Of a DNA stretch of 64,000 nt, positions 34,868 through 48,510 are shown piece after piece (positions within the stretch are counted from its first letter, which is position 1; the number at the start of each line of letters is the position of its first letter). The position numbers and the translations under genes are program-made. The notes beneath the pieces were generated by a model that was given only the letters and a program-made list of their open reading frames with translations, was not told the origin of the DNA and did not search any database. This stretch comes from Apostichopus parvimensis (taxonomy: Eukaryota > Echinodermata > Holothuroidea > Aspidochirotida > Stichopodidae): contig KN888292.1 of the NCBI GenBank assembly GCA_000934455.1, positions 27,453 through 91,452 on the forward strand. Reading direction: 5' to 3'.

Positions 34868-37800
34868 CTGAGAAAAGGAGGAACAAGGAATCACTGATAT
34901 CATAATCTGAGGCAGATGGGGGTGGGGAGGGGGAGAATGTTTTCCCAGGGGTCACTGAAGCAGACTCTCCTCCACAAAGGGCCAGGGAGCATTCTTCCCC
35001 CTAAGGGCTTAGCACAAGGTTTTGCTGATAAATCCATTTATGGGTGCGCTTGAAAAGGGCATGTACAACCTCACGTTGCAAAATTTGTAGAATTCATGGA
35101 ATCAATACTTACTTTGCTACTTCAGAAATGAACAAAATTACACTAGCAAAAAAAAAAAACCTGTGACATTAAATTGACTATTTACAAAAATGATGGTCTG
35201 AAACTTGAGGAAAGACCACTTGAAAGCTGTTTAAGTTTTATTCATGGTATCTTGATGAGTTTGAAAGAGACCAAAAAAACAAATATGTGGTTAGCTTGCA
35301 GAAGCGGTGACTGTGAGAGAAGTGGTGTTGTGAGAGACAAGAAAATAAAACACACATGATCATTCTTTTGAATATCAAGGTGGTAAAGTGTGCAGTACCC
35401 TGTCATCAGAATGAACAATATTATTAGTCCTTATGAATATCATAGACTCTGCTCCAGTCATTTTAAGTCATGTGATAATTCAAATTTCCTTAAATGTAAT
35501 TCATCTGTTCTGCTCCAAATATATCATTTGATGTTATTTCCAAATTTACCGCAGGCTATCTGCCTTTAATGATATAGAAACATTTAAATGAGGGAGACAT
35601 TTTTAATACTCATTTTAACTTGCTACAAATCATAATTAGTAGCTGTTGCTCGTTAAATATAAAACGTATAAATGGAGAATCTAGTTTCTAACAAACCTGT
35701 CAATTAAATGATTATATACACCACAAATACTTTAACTACATGTTTGTGTTAGGAATCTGTTTTTTTATGAAACACATTTCTTTAATATGAGGGATGTTCT
35801 GCAAACTACTTTAAAATAAACATCTCAGAAATTTTCTGATGCAACATTGTAAAATAGTTTCATTTACTGTAATGGCAAGTTCAGGCCATCTTTGTTCAAG
35901 TGTAAAGAACTTTGTATTTTCCATTTTCATTAAGTCCAGGAGCAATTTTGTGAACTATAGAATCAGGGAGGTTTTTCTTTTATGCTTGAGTCCATAATTA
36001 CTGTCAGCAAGAGACTCCAACATGAACTGTCTCACTGTCAACCTAGGTTACTATAGTAACTAAATTTTGTTATGAAAAAAACTTAGCTTTTGTTTTCTCA
36101 GGAAGAATGTTGTCTACCTCTAATCTTTGAGATTTCTTAAACTAATTAAACCTTCCGTGATTTTACCTACTTCTTTACAGAGATTCCCGATAATCGTGTA
36201 ATCAGTGATATGATTAGGAATAGTATCTTCCAACTCCCACAATGCATGTTAATTTAATTTGAAGTGCAGGAAAGTACATTTCTTTGATTAAACCATCTGC
36301 GTCTCACAAATCTGTCAGGAGCACAGTGAGAGGCTTACAATGGTGTGTATACTGCAATGGAATCAATATCAAATCTAGCCAAAATGACACATTGGGCACA
36401 AAATTGATGAATTTTACTAATAAATTCATTACATAATTTATTATCAATTTGATTTCAAACATTCTATTTGTTGACAGAGCAAACTGTTCTTTATTTTACT
36501 TTTATATTTACTGAAAGTGAGGGTAGATCAAGTTTTCATTGCGATAGTCTTTAGGAATTGTCAGAATAAACAACCGATTTTGAGAGAGTGCAGTAGGAAT
36601 GGCTGTCTCAGGCATGGAGATCGAGACCTGGATATTTTTTTGCAGCATTTGACCAATTGCATTGTGTTTCTGTTCTTGTACCACAATTCAAAGTTTGTGA
36701 CAATAATGGCAGCTTAATATGACTTTCATTCCTTTAATGAAATTTGAATGGCTCATACAATTTTTGTCATTATTCTTCCAACTTGGCATTGGATATAATC
36801 CAACAGTGCTCTAAGAGAGTTTATCCCATTGAGTCCAAATTGGCTTAGATAATCTGCATATATGTTAATGAGATATACTGTTGAACATACTAACATTATA
36901 GTTAAATTTACCCTGTTCAGTGCTTTGGGATGTCCCTGAGGTTTCAATGAGATATAATCTCTCAAATTATCTGATTAACTATTGGAATGTACTCTTTCGG
37001 ACTTGTGACTTACTTTGTCTTCAAATCATTTTTACTTTTTGATCTAGGCTCTAAATAAACCAGCAGATGTACATCTCAAATTAAGAGGGTGAATGATCTC
37101 ACTTCACCAAATAGCATCATCTAAATATATTATAAAGTCTTTTTATATGCAGGGAGAACCCATAATACCTCAATTTAAATTACCGATCAGAAAAGTTGTC
37201 ACCCATATGTGGGACTAAGCCAATTTACGAACTGAAGAAGACTAAATTTATCAAACTTGAAAGATTCGAGGCACCAGCTCATTCACAGGTTTATCAACAG
37301 TGACGGCAACATAGTAAGATGTGCATATTGCATTAACAGGAACCCTTGCAGGATGTAACATTAGCACTTCTATAGATGCACACCATCGAAGAAGACACTG
37401 CCCTTAAACTACATAGCATGATATATATACATGCACATATATACCTATATACATGATATATAATATGTTCCCATCATCCCTTACGCGTCTTGCGTAATCA
37501 AAACATGCATTTCCTGTCCGCAATTGAGATCTGCAGATCGGAACAGTTAGAGTACTTGCGAGCCTAGCCAATGCTTCCCTGAGATACCCGGCGAAATATA
37601 CCAACAGCTGTGTGTTCAGCAATTAGAGTAAGTAAAACACGAGTTGTGCAAGAATTATATATAGATGAGTGGTTGCTTCAGATACATATGAAACCAAAGA
37701 ACTGTGGAGGAAGAAAAGCACATTAAGTGGACAGCTTAAAATAATTCACTGATTTGGTGGGAAGCATTATATGCCTATTGGACATTTCACATCTTTCCAA

Positions 37801-40800
37801 ATTGTGCAGTTTTGATTAGCCTGTTGATGGAAGCTAAAGGAGATTACAATGTGATAAATATGTCCAATGCAAACCCAAAAAGAGCGACAGAGAAAAAGAA
37901 GGGGGGGGGGGAAAAAACATTACTAAGCTGTAAAACAAGTAAAACATACCCAAAATGCAGAAGAGCATCGAGGTTTCGTTGACATTAATTAGTCGGATAA
38001 CTTTAATAGCAATCTGATACACCTGACGATATCCCATGTAGTGACATGCATGCTTACCAGGTCCGTTGACCACAAATGACCTTTGACCTCCACTATACAC
38101 AAGGCTTATTAATATGAGCCAATCTCCAACTAAGACTGAAACCAGCTAAATTTCCTAACTTGAGATTCCATGTTTACATGCATGAATGTTCATCTTACTG
38201 AGATGACCTTTGACCTCCACTAAAACAACAGACTCTATGTACTCACTATCGGAACACCACTAACTAAAGATTTGAAACCCATCAAAGCTTTGCTTCTAGA
38301 AATGTTGTATTTACAAGGTTTTCATATTACAACCTCTGCTTTGGGCTTCTAGCTACCAAAAGGAATAGTTTACATTTTTAACATTAATGTTATTGGGCAT
38401 TATCAAACTGAGAAGATATCGCCATCCAAACCTCCCATCTTGAAACACCGTGTTTACAAGATGTTCACATCTTAGCTGCTATTGACCTCTGACCACTCCT
38501 TAAACAATAGGCTTCCAGAACCTAACATGGGTCATCCACATATAATATATAAGATCCATCCATCCCCTACTTGATACATACAAGCATGATGTCAAACACA
38601 AATACATGTACACACGATAAAAAAGATAAAAAGAAAACCCCATCTATGATCAAACTCACTAAATAAAAGGTAATTACTATCCATTGTTCAAAATGTGTTT
38701 CAAATACAGAAGAAAAAAGTATCAACATCTATGGATCAGAATTATGTCGGACGTCCATCTACTTTTCACTGCTATTGATAAAGTATATCCTACTCCATAC
38801 TATTCATAACGTCTGTATGTATATATTGCTACTACTTCCCTCATACGGATGAACATGTTTCCAAATTATTTTCAATATTATGGCACCTTAAAAGGGATAA
38901 CACCAATTAAAGAGCAAATACGTCTCAAAAATAGAACCATACACGCATTTATTACTGATATGTAATTACACCATCCATTGGTCGATTTAAATATATATAA
39001 GAACCCTATAATCTCATTTGGTATAACACGAATTGCCGTCAAATAACGGAAACGGACACTGAATATTTCACCACTGACATGGTTTATCCTTCTAGTTAAT
39101 AATCAGAGAACACACCACTCTTCGGATAGACTCAGACTGATATATAACATAAAGTAGAAAACACATTCTGAAGGCACCAAAATGAAACTAAATATTCCAA
39201 GCATAATCATTGTTTCATATGAATCCAAGATTGATGAGATAACGGACCAAACACGTTTTGAATATACCTAACCGTCTGTTACACGACGGTTTTTATTACA
39301 TTGACTGATTTCTCTGGTGAGCTGTTATCCGAAACAAATCTGCAAGGAAGGGATATAGTAACATCGACTTGATTTAGGTCCAAGGGTGAAAATATCAAAT
39401 GTTTCTTCTGAGTAGGTACTAAAAATTTCATGTTAGGGACTAGAAAGTTCTTTGAATTATATTGTAAATATGAGTAAATAAAAATACAGTTTTGATACCT
39501 TAAATCTTATATAAATGTCATTGAAAATTAGGAATTAAACTCGTAGTTCTGTCATTATTATATTTAATTCTTTACATTTAGCATACTGATGTCATAAGTG
39601 GTCAAAGGTCAACTTTTTGTAATTCTCTGTCCACATTTCATGTTTACAATGTTAGCAGTTAGTTTTGAGGTTTGCCGGCTTACTACATCATGAAATGCCA
39701 AAAAACTAGTAAGGCACCCCCATTGGCACATTGTTGCATTTTTGTGGGATATCTTGGAAATTTTTAATGGCAGTTTGCTATGTAAAAACTGCATGAACCA
39801 TACCCTGCAAGGTAATAATTTTCCAATATATTAAGAGCCACGACTTGTCTGTTCAGAGTTACAACATGTTCAGGCCAGTATGGTCAACCACTGATGTGAA
39901 TGAAATCCAGATGACTGACTTGAGCCATCAATTTTTAGGACATACATATCAACTAAATAGAAGAAGCACAATGTAGTTGGCATTCTGTACACATTCAACT
40001 TATAGCTATACCAAGGTCTACCCCCCCCCCCCCAAGACTGATATATGAATATTCATCCACTTAAGATGGTTTTAAGTTTCAGCTATGCAAGCTTTTGTCA
40101 TTAAAGAATCAATAAATCCAGACATTCTAAAGAGTGACCAAATCTATACTACACTTGTGAGATCCTTGTCAAGTTTTGATATGATAGGTCAACTCAAGAA
40201 CAGATATGCATCTATAGAATATTGATTTACTTGTTTTCACAATTTTTCACTTATCCTGGTCACAACCACAAATAAAACTCTGAAAAAATTCTTGGAATAC
40301 TTCCAATTTTATAACCGTAGAATCTTCAGTAAGTTGTTTACTGTTTAGAGTAGTCAGAATTAATTTTGATTCTTGATAAAAAAAAAGTTCCATAATCTAT
40401 TTGTAGAAGATGCTTGACACAAAATCCTTTGACAATAATTTCTAATTTACCAGGTGATGGAACAAACATCACAGTCTTACACAGTTGTAGTAGTGGCAGG
40501 ACTTATGCATGGATTAATCCCTCGCGACCAACCCATGCAGAAGATCTCGCTTTTAAGGATGCAAGCAGTAAATATCATATATTAAACATGCAAATATCTG
40601 CAAGACCTTGCAGGTTAGCAGTAAAAAAGCAATTAAGGTAGGGTTTGTACAGTATAAATTGCAGGTGAAGAGAACTCATCTAGACAAGGTTATACTATAG
40701 CAGGAAAAAAAAGAAGATTTAATCATTAAATGATGTTAAGGTAGCAATGTTATAAGTTAAATGATACCGGCTTTACAGCTGCAGTTGGTTGTCGAATTAC

Positions 40801-40892
40801 AACTTTGTTTCCCCGACCTGACCAAACCAAGTAAACATTTACATAATTAGATACTGGCTCAGCTTTATACTTAACTACATGTTCTATATGTA

Positions 40893-41203
40893 CAAAATCA
40901 TGTTTGTCCTTCCTGCTTTATAGCTAATAGTCCAAACTTCTCTGTTCTGTAAATCCAATGTCATATTATGTCTTTTTCTTTGGAAACCCTCGTCTCTCTA
41001 ACCTGAACATTAAGCCATATATATCACTGATACTCACATTGATACATAACTGGCATGGATATTACCTTAGTACCCTAACTGAAGTGATTGCAATGTGGAT
41101 AATAAACCATGTTTCTTCTTCCCGGATTATACACTGTTTAGTCCAAACTTTTCTGTCCTATGAAATTTGATATAATATTTTCTCTTTCCATTTGGAAAAC
41201 CCT
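40893..41203. repeat. Direct repeat, ~100-bp copies about 205 bp apart
   Basis: Copies at 40893-40993 and 41096-41203 share catgtttgtcct/cttct, tagtccaaactt.tctgt, and ttctttggaaa/tttggaaa followed by ccct.gt. Diverged. Confidence 0.7.
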
Positions 41204-44200
41204 TGTTGAAGTTAATATTAACTGAATCCATCGATTTCTGGTGCCGTTTTGGTGGACTGAATGAAGTATAAACAGATTTACACTTTTCAGGGGCCTTTAA
41301 TATCTTTCCTTTAATTAATCATGAATGATATCGCCAGATTTGAGCAAATTCAACCAAACAAATTTGAAGCACCCGGTTATGTGTTTTGGTTTGAAAGAAT
41401 AAGATATAAAGAAAGGGTACATTTAGAACTATGGAAATCTGAGACTTTTATATCCACTCTCCGCGCTGAAGTTTGGTGACATTTCATAATAAAGTCCACC
41501 TCTTTCAAATTTTCCGCTGGCATCAAATATCAACATGGTTTTCCCATTAAACTGCTTAAAGGTAGTCAATAAAGGCCCCAAATTATAGCTCGCTATAATC
41601 GCTAGAAGTCTACAAAAAGTATTTCCTGGAGGTCTATACTCTCCAAATTGTTCTCAGACATTTTTAAGGAGCACACAAGATGACTGAATGTTTAAGTGAG
41701 GACAGTCCCCTCGAAGGTTGTAATAAAAACAGTTCAAGAATTTTGACCAAAGGTGACCATATTTCAAATATCTAGCATATTTGGGGCCAATACAGCATAC
41801 CTTTAAGCTTAAATGACTCAACATGTACGCTGCACATGATCTGCTTCATTCTGAAGATAACGAGGTGGTTAGATAAATGTACCCCAATGCAAAAATGAAG
41901 ATCGCCTAACCTTTACTTTTTGTATAAAATGTGACAGTAATGGAAATTTCCACCTGAGGTGGAATTGATCATTGCAGCCTTATAACATTCAACACTTTGA
42001 ACTTATCGCAATTATTATCCAGGCTGCAACCTCTCTGAAATCTAGGTATATACCTCTCCAAGGCCGCTTGATGGGGACATAAAGAGGGATCCATGAAGTG
42101 AAAACCTGTATAAACCTTGATTTAAATGATCCTCTTGAGAGCTTAAGTAAGTCTCAATAGTAATCATGGTCACACTACGATGTTGTCACTTTTCTAGGGT
42201 TCAGTATAACCTATTCACGAGTATGCATGCAGCTGTGAGCCAGATATAGAATATCATGAAAGTATAGACCTGCATCTAATGATAGTCTATCTGTTGTAGA
42301 GGAATTAAAACATTAACATGTAAATCCTAGTTGTAGTTTGCATCAATATATGATACCAGTATATGATAATTGCATATGTAATTACTCTAGCTGAGTGCAG
42401 GTTTAAAACATGTTGAGCTACTAAACCTGTATTAATACTTCACGTTTGTCAAAGCCTTGTAGACAGTTTTCTAAAGTAGCAAATTTTAAGTCTCATTCCA
42501 TTACAAAATAGCTACAGACAATATCCACTTGTAAATTAATTAAAATATACTATTCCCCTAAAAATAGGCATGATTATATAGTACATAGTTTGCTGTTAAG
42601 AAGGCAACAGTAAATTGATCCAAGTTTGTCTTTTATTACCATCAGTTGTCAGCTGGGGCAAACCACCTTTCTTGTGCTCCGGTTGGAGGTACGTGAGGGA
42701 CTTTTCTACTAAAGTCATCAGGGGGAGGGGGTGGTGTCCCCACCCATTTGAGAACTTTCATCAAAGAAAGTGTCCGATCATGCATAAATTTTGCACAACA
42801 TATTGTAGAAATATTGGTACCTGCAATGTCAGTTGTACACTAAAATCATATCACAAATATGTAGATGTTTATACTGCAAACTCCCAACAGGTACAATTTC
42901 AGTGGCCCAGATATGCTGGAATACCAAACCAGGGACCTTTGATTGAAACTTCTGTTTGATCTATCTAGTATGCACTCATAATTTTACTCTCTTATATCCA
43001 GAGCTTTTTCTTCTCTTACATATTCTTTTTTGGTTTTCTGAGAGACAACATTTGAAAAGAAATAAAGGTTTTAAAAACTTGAAGCAATTCTATGGAATAC
43101 TTTAGGGCCAAGATTTTGATACATTGTGAAGTCAATCTGATTATGACTATATACCTCACATGATTTATAATGGAAAGCTGAAAACAATCTTGAAAATATT
43201 CAAATTGACTGAAATTTCATTCTCAATTCATCAACGTTACAAATATTATTCCTGATACATGAGCTGAAAACTAACTTGACCATATCATTAGATTGAAGTA
43301 CAATTGATGACCAACATATTTGTGCATGTAACATATATATATACATATGCTGTAGCACTACACAGGAGCCAATTAAGTCCTATGTAATGCAAGCCGTGGA
43401 TTCCATCTCAGAGATCTAGCTGACTAGCAAATGTAACATGAGAAGAGGCCTATACTTTCTCCAGAATTACACTGCTTATGGGAAAAACCAAAACAAATCA
43501 AAGATATATATATCAGGCCACCTAGGATTTCACAAGTTTAGCCACAGTTTGCTGAAAAATTCCAGGGCTTAAAAAATGTACCTGGGCTCAAATCAAGTTC
43601 TCACTTCTGGCATATTCCTGAATGAGACCCTACAAGACAAAATCAGTTACTGTACAGGCTTATATGGGAGTAGCCAAACAATTTGCTGATAATAAGTGGT
43701 CATGTTAGGTACAAAAATCATTCTAATTCTTTGCCTGACGACTTTCCGGCTTACCACGTGTTTAAGTTGTAAACGTGTACCGGCAGTAGATTGCCAATGC
43801 CATTTGTTCTACTGGCAAACGGCAAGCTCCAATAACATTAAGCCAATAAATAGCCTGAGTTTAGAAGCTTGGGCGTACAGTGCTCACATTCGTGGCTCAC
43901 ATACATGACATAATTTACATATATGTGTGTGCAGCAAGATGATCAATTTGTACAGCGATACCACAATTGTTATTCCTCACGGTAATTGGACTGAATTTAT
44001 AGTGCCTAACATATGGTTGCTACTCGAACAAACATGGCGGGCATATGGGTATCTGGTTTTTATTTAATTCTTTTTATTGTCCTGTCTAGTTTTGATGATG
44101 TGCTTTCCATCGTTACATTGTTACGCCACAACTTTAAATTATGAATGATAATTCTGTAAATATTACAGACCTTCTTGCAATGGACCACCCTCATGATATC

Positions 44201-45127
44201 TAAGGAAGTAATGAAGATAACATCCAGGGCTGTTCGTTTGCCTTCATGTAATACTCTGTCACGACCGTTTGTAGATTCTTCAATCATGGAAGTATAATTT
44301 CTTGCCTGTCCCATGCAATATTCTGACATGTGTCACACTTCATACATGACATTTATGATGTCTGTAACACTATCCTTGATTAATCAAAACCATTGAAATT
44401 GTCTGAACTCGGAAAAGAATAGCAGTATAATTTACACAATCACTTATCTCAGAACTTGATGGACCCGCGGTGTTAACTTAACAGGTGACTGTTTGGAAGT
44501 GATATGTATGATCTGATTACATTAGCTATATAATCAATGGCATCCAATCTTGGAACCTGGGACAAATGGTTCTCACACCTAATAACAACTAATATACCAA
44601 TTGCAGCAGCCTTCATGTTGCATTTTAAATATATACTGCGCATCCGTGCTGCATAATTCAAGCATGTTACACAAAGTTAATTTGAAAAACAAACATTGTT
44701 GCCATCTGGTACAATTGTTAAGACCGAGTGGTATTCTCATCATATAAGCAGTGGTATCATATCGCAAATATAGGCATGATGTATGTATATATACTTATGG
44801 CTATTACAATATGGATGGGTAGCGGCAAGAATTGTGCATAAAAGATGTAACGTCTTATTAAAAGCAGTTCTTGTTGTGAAGAGCGGTTTTAGTGTTATAT
44901 TTCCGACAGGATGGTTAAGCGAAATGTGAGCAATCAACATTGTAATTTGAGGTCAGTGTTGTTAAGTGTAGCATATACAGCCAAGTACCAATTACTGTCC
45001 ATGCATGAAACCTGTTACAGCTATATTTGGCAGAGAATATTACGAGTATAATTACAGAAATATGGACAGTAATTTGCATATTAAAAAGTTAACTTTACAG
45101 TTTATTAATTAATGGTCTGTGCAATAA

Positions 45128-45157
45128 AGAAAGAAGAAAGAAAGAAAGAAAGAAAGA
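45128..45157. repeat. (AAAG)n microsatellite
   Basis: About seven tetranucleotide units with one interruption. Confidence 0.9.
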
Positions 45158-45471
45158 ACTAATAATATAGCATTACAATTAACCAATAAACAATTTACAT
45201 ATGCATAAAGTACAGTTGATTACAAAATAGTATACTATAGGTATATTCAGCTAAAATTTAAAATGTGGTCAAACATTGTGTAGTTAGTAGTTGTTAGTAA
45301 GGTCAGAATAAGATATTAAAGCCAGTGGGAGAGAACAAACATAAGCAAGAAAGGATGCATTTTGAATGCCAAATGAGATGGAAAGCTTGCAGCTACACTG
45401 AGTAAGATGAGCTATAATGCATGCAGCACAAAACAGCATAAAGATGAAAACTATATACAGAAGGTACAAAC

Positions 45472-45666
45472 CCATTGAAGAGGGGCGGGGAAAAGTGCCT
45501 TTGTTTGGCACGGGGTAGCCGTGGTTCCCTTTTGGGCGGTGGTTTCGACTCTTTGGGTGCAGATTGCTGTTCCAGGGGGAGAGCGTCTGCGAGGCTGCAA
45601 CGGAGGCATAGACATATGTCCTCTGCGGGGTCATATGTAATGTCCTCGCCCCCTTCAAACGCATGC
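45472..45666 (-). CDS. ablim: ABLIM exon B: alternative LIM2 second half plus basic proline-rich linker (cassette)
   Basis: This 195-bp exon lies inside the 24.5 kb intron between exons A and C. The acceptor is TTTTTCGCAG; the donor that keeps frame is AATGG|GTTTGT. It begins in the same phase as exon C, so exon A can join either. It encodes GEDITYDPAEDICLCLRC, which matches exon C's GEKVTYNGKDVLCDSC at the zinc-binding end of LIM2, followed by a Pro/Lys/Arg-rich linker (KESKPPPKREPRLPRAK). Both borders are phase 2 and the length is 65 codons, so inclusion before exon C stays in frame; joining B straight to exon D would not. GC content is far above the surrounding intron. It is probably a real alternative exon; the donor choice is less certain (TCT|GTATAT slightly downstream is possible but leaves another phase). 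Confidence 0.8.
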
Positions 45667-46049
45667 CTGCGAAAAACGATGTCATAAAAAACATGCAAAA
45701 GAAAAGAGGAGTAAAAAAACACTAAAAACTGCAAACTGTAAAGAAAACAGAAAGCAAATGCAAGTACAATGGCAAGAAGAAAACAAAGAAATATGAAATA
45801 CAAAAACTAAAATGGAAGAAGGTCTATAACCCACCCTTCCCTCCCCCCCCCCCAACCCCCTAGAACAAAATGAAGATAAACAGACTGAAATATATGAGAA
45901 CATGGCGGTAACATAAAGTGAGAAAGGTTCATCGGATAAAATTAATATGCAAACAAAATTGGCAACAAAAGGAAAAGGGAAACATTCAAACAAAAATGAT
46001 GGAATTATTGGAAAAGGGAACTAGCTAGCATGTCAACAAAATGAACTAG

Positions 46050-46106
46050 CAAATAATAATAATGATAGTAATAATAAGAAGAAGAAGAATAGTAATAATA
46101 ATAACT
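46050..46106. repeat. AAT/AAG trinucleotide microsatellite
   Basis: Interrupted AAT units flanking an AAG block. Confidence 0.85.
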
Positions 46107-48169
46107 TTTAGATAGAACGATAGAAGGTAGAAGATCTTGATAAATGGAAGATACAAAATGTTATCAATTTTGATATATTTATAACAGTAAACTTTGAATA
46201 TGAATGATTAAAATTTACTTTGGCACGGATAGTTGCAAGAATGCTATTTACTGATATTGCCAAAGTTAATCAAGAGTGATGTACGTAGCATTTCATCTGG
46301 ATAAATACTGCCTCTTTGGTACATTTAGAGACCTGCATGTGGCAATACACAATACCTGAAAAATAAGGCTGGTCATGTCTATTGACTCTAGTTCTATAGT
46401 CAAATTGATGTTTAAAATTATCTTGATAAAAAGTGAACAAAAAACATATCTCCTGAGACTTGATATGTTCCACGAGAAATTGTTCACGGTGAAAGGGATC
46501 GAGAGTAGGAAGCTGTATCACGGGGGAAGATCAAATTTTCTGACAGTTAACTAAAAAAAAAGTCCAATAGCTGACATCGGCAAAAAGTCAAAACCGAGCC
46601 TCCTACAGTTATTGCTTGTAGGATTTGGGATTGCGCTGACCTGATTTTCTCGAGAAATTAGAACATTGGAACATAATAATCAACCTCACGCTTTCTGGGT
46701 GACATGAATTTGTTCAATGATGGAATGTACATAACATAATTTGTTCGAAGAAAGAAGTTTTACATTTCATAGTACAAACAAAATGAAGACTAAGAGTAAT
46801 TGAATAATATTTTCAAGAGCTTCAGTAAACTTAAAGGTAGGATTTATACATTACTGTACAGTGCATACAATACACATAAAGGTACGATTTATGGATTACT
46901 ATTGAGTGCTATCTCTCTTTGCTAAATGTGTAGCAGCCTATTTAGTTAGAGTACAGCCAACTTTTTCATTAAAATATCCTTTGAATATATAGATATATAT
47001 TCAGCAACTGTTTTAACTATGCTGTTAAAAAATTGGAATAATAATAAAATCGCCTTACTGCAAATTATACAGCCTGCTAAAATGAAAGATTTACTGCAAT
47101 TGCTACTGTACAAGAGCGAAAAAAGAGAGGTTCCTACAGTATAAAAAAAAGTCCTTTGGTGAATCATTTTAAACAAGAACTATAGATCTCCCTATGAATA
47201 ACACATATTCTCAAAGGCTACTTCTCTCATTACAGTACTTAACCTAAGCAACTACATTTTTTTTATTCTTGTACCCCATGCATGTAAACGATGTGTACAT
47301 GCAGAGTTTGCAAGAACCTTTTTATCATTATACAGGTTGGAAAGATTTGAAGAGAGTTATTTCCTAGTTCCATGCATGTTAACATGGTAGATATCATGAC
47401 TAATTATTTTTCACTGAATTCAATGTAAAGTACAATTGCTTATTACAAATTAAGTGGTTAATATTCTGGTAATATTAATATAATATATAAAGATATGAGA
47501 TTGACTTAATACTGGGTTTTAGTTATAGAATGATGACACCAAATTATTACACAAAAGCATCAAATATTCCACTCTTCCAATATACTTTCAACATGGACTG
47601 AGAAATATATTCTACATCACGCAGTGTGCATGGTGTGAAAACTTGCCTATGCTAACTTTGTCAACAGCAAACAAGAAAAAACTAAGTTTACTCATGGTAC
47701 ATGTATGGTAATATTTCTAAAGTAAACTTTGATCATAATTAACATTCTTCATCATCTTCATTGATACTTGAAGAATGAAATTGTGACCTTGATAGCTGAG
47801 TAATGTTCCTGACAGTGAACATGAATTCTCATATATACATGCATCAGACTAAATTAAAGCTTAAGTCAACTAAAATGCTATTGCTGATAATACTGCCTGT
47901 GTTGTCCACTTCAAAGCTTTTAGCATAATTTGGAAGTCTCTACATTAAGTTGGCTTAAAGAACATCTACGGAAATGAATATTGCTTCGGGATTCTGAATA
48001 GTACCTGCCCACAGCCACCCAGAATTGGTCATAAAAGCCGTCAAAGATATTTGAACATGTTTCTAGTTAGCATAAAATGACTGTACGGAAGAAAGATATA
48101 TCAGAAAAGTCGTCAGCAACAAATTAAACGCATCATACAATAAATGACAAATCCTGTAGCTGCAGTAGA

Positions 48170-48510
48170 CACACTGTATGGTACAGAATTGAGTTTAAAA
48201 CACACTTGGAATATAGTACCGTATGCTAAATAACGCATACAGCTATACACATTCAAATGTGGCATAGTATACTGTATGCTATACAACAATGACAGCTACA
48301 CACTCTCATACATGGTATAGTGCTGTATGCTATATAATGCATACAGCTACTGTATGTATACACATTCAAACATATGGTATAGTACCATATGCTATATAAT
48401 GCATACAGCTATACACATTCAAACGTGGTGTATAACCATATGCTATAATATGCATACAGCTATGCACATTCAAACGTGGAAAAGTACTGTATGCTATATA
48501 ATGCACAGTT
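48170..48510. repeat. ~60-bp minisatellite, about 5-6 copies
   Basis: Each unit contains gtatgctatataatgcatac, agctatacacattcaaa and a tggtatagta.. link. The consensus TATGCTATA..TGCATA is itself partly palindromic. Open + strand frames here come only from the repeat. Confidence 0.9.

Larger units (their letters stand above)
34868..45471. other. Intron C/B (part of the 24.5 kb A-C intron)
   Basis: 10.6 kb, AT-rich. Contains poly-G/C runs (37901-37911, 40020-40033), a ~205-bp-period duplication (40893-41203), an AAAG microsatellite (45128-45157) and many short chance frames. No further exon or RNA gene recognised. Confidence 0.75.

Noticed and set aside
45284-45803. 136-codon minus-strand frames around exon B
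   Set aside because: Only 45472-45666 is coding-like and bordered by splice sites; the flanks are Phe/Cys/Leu-rich translations of intron.
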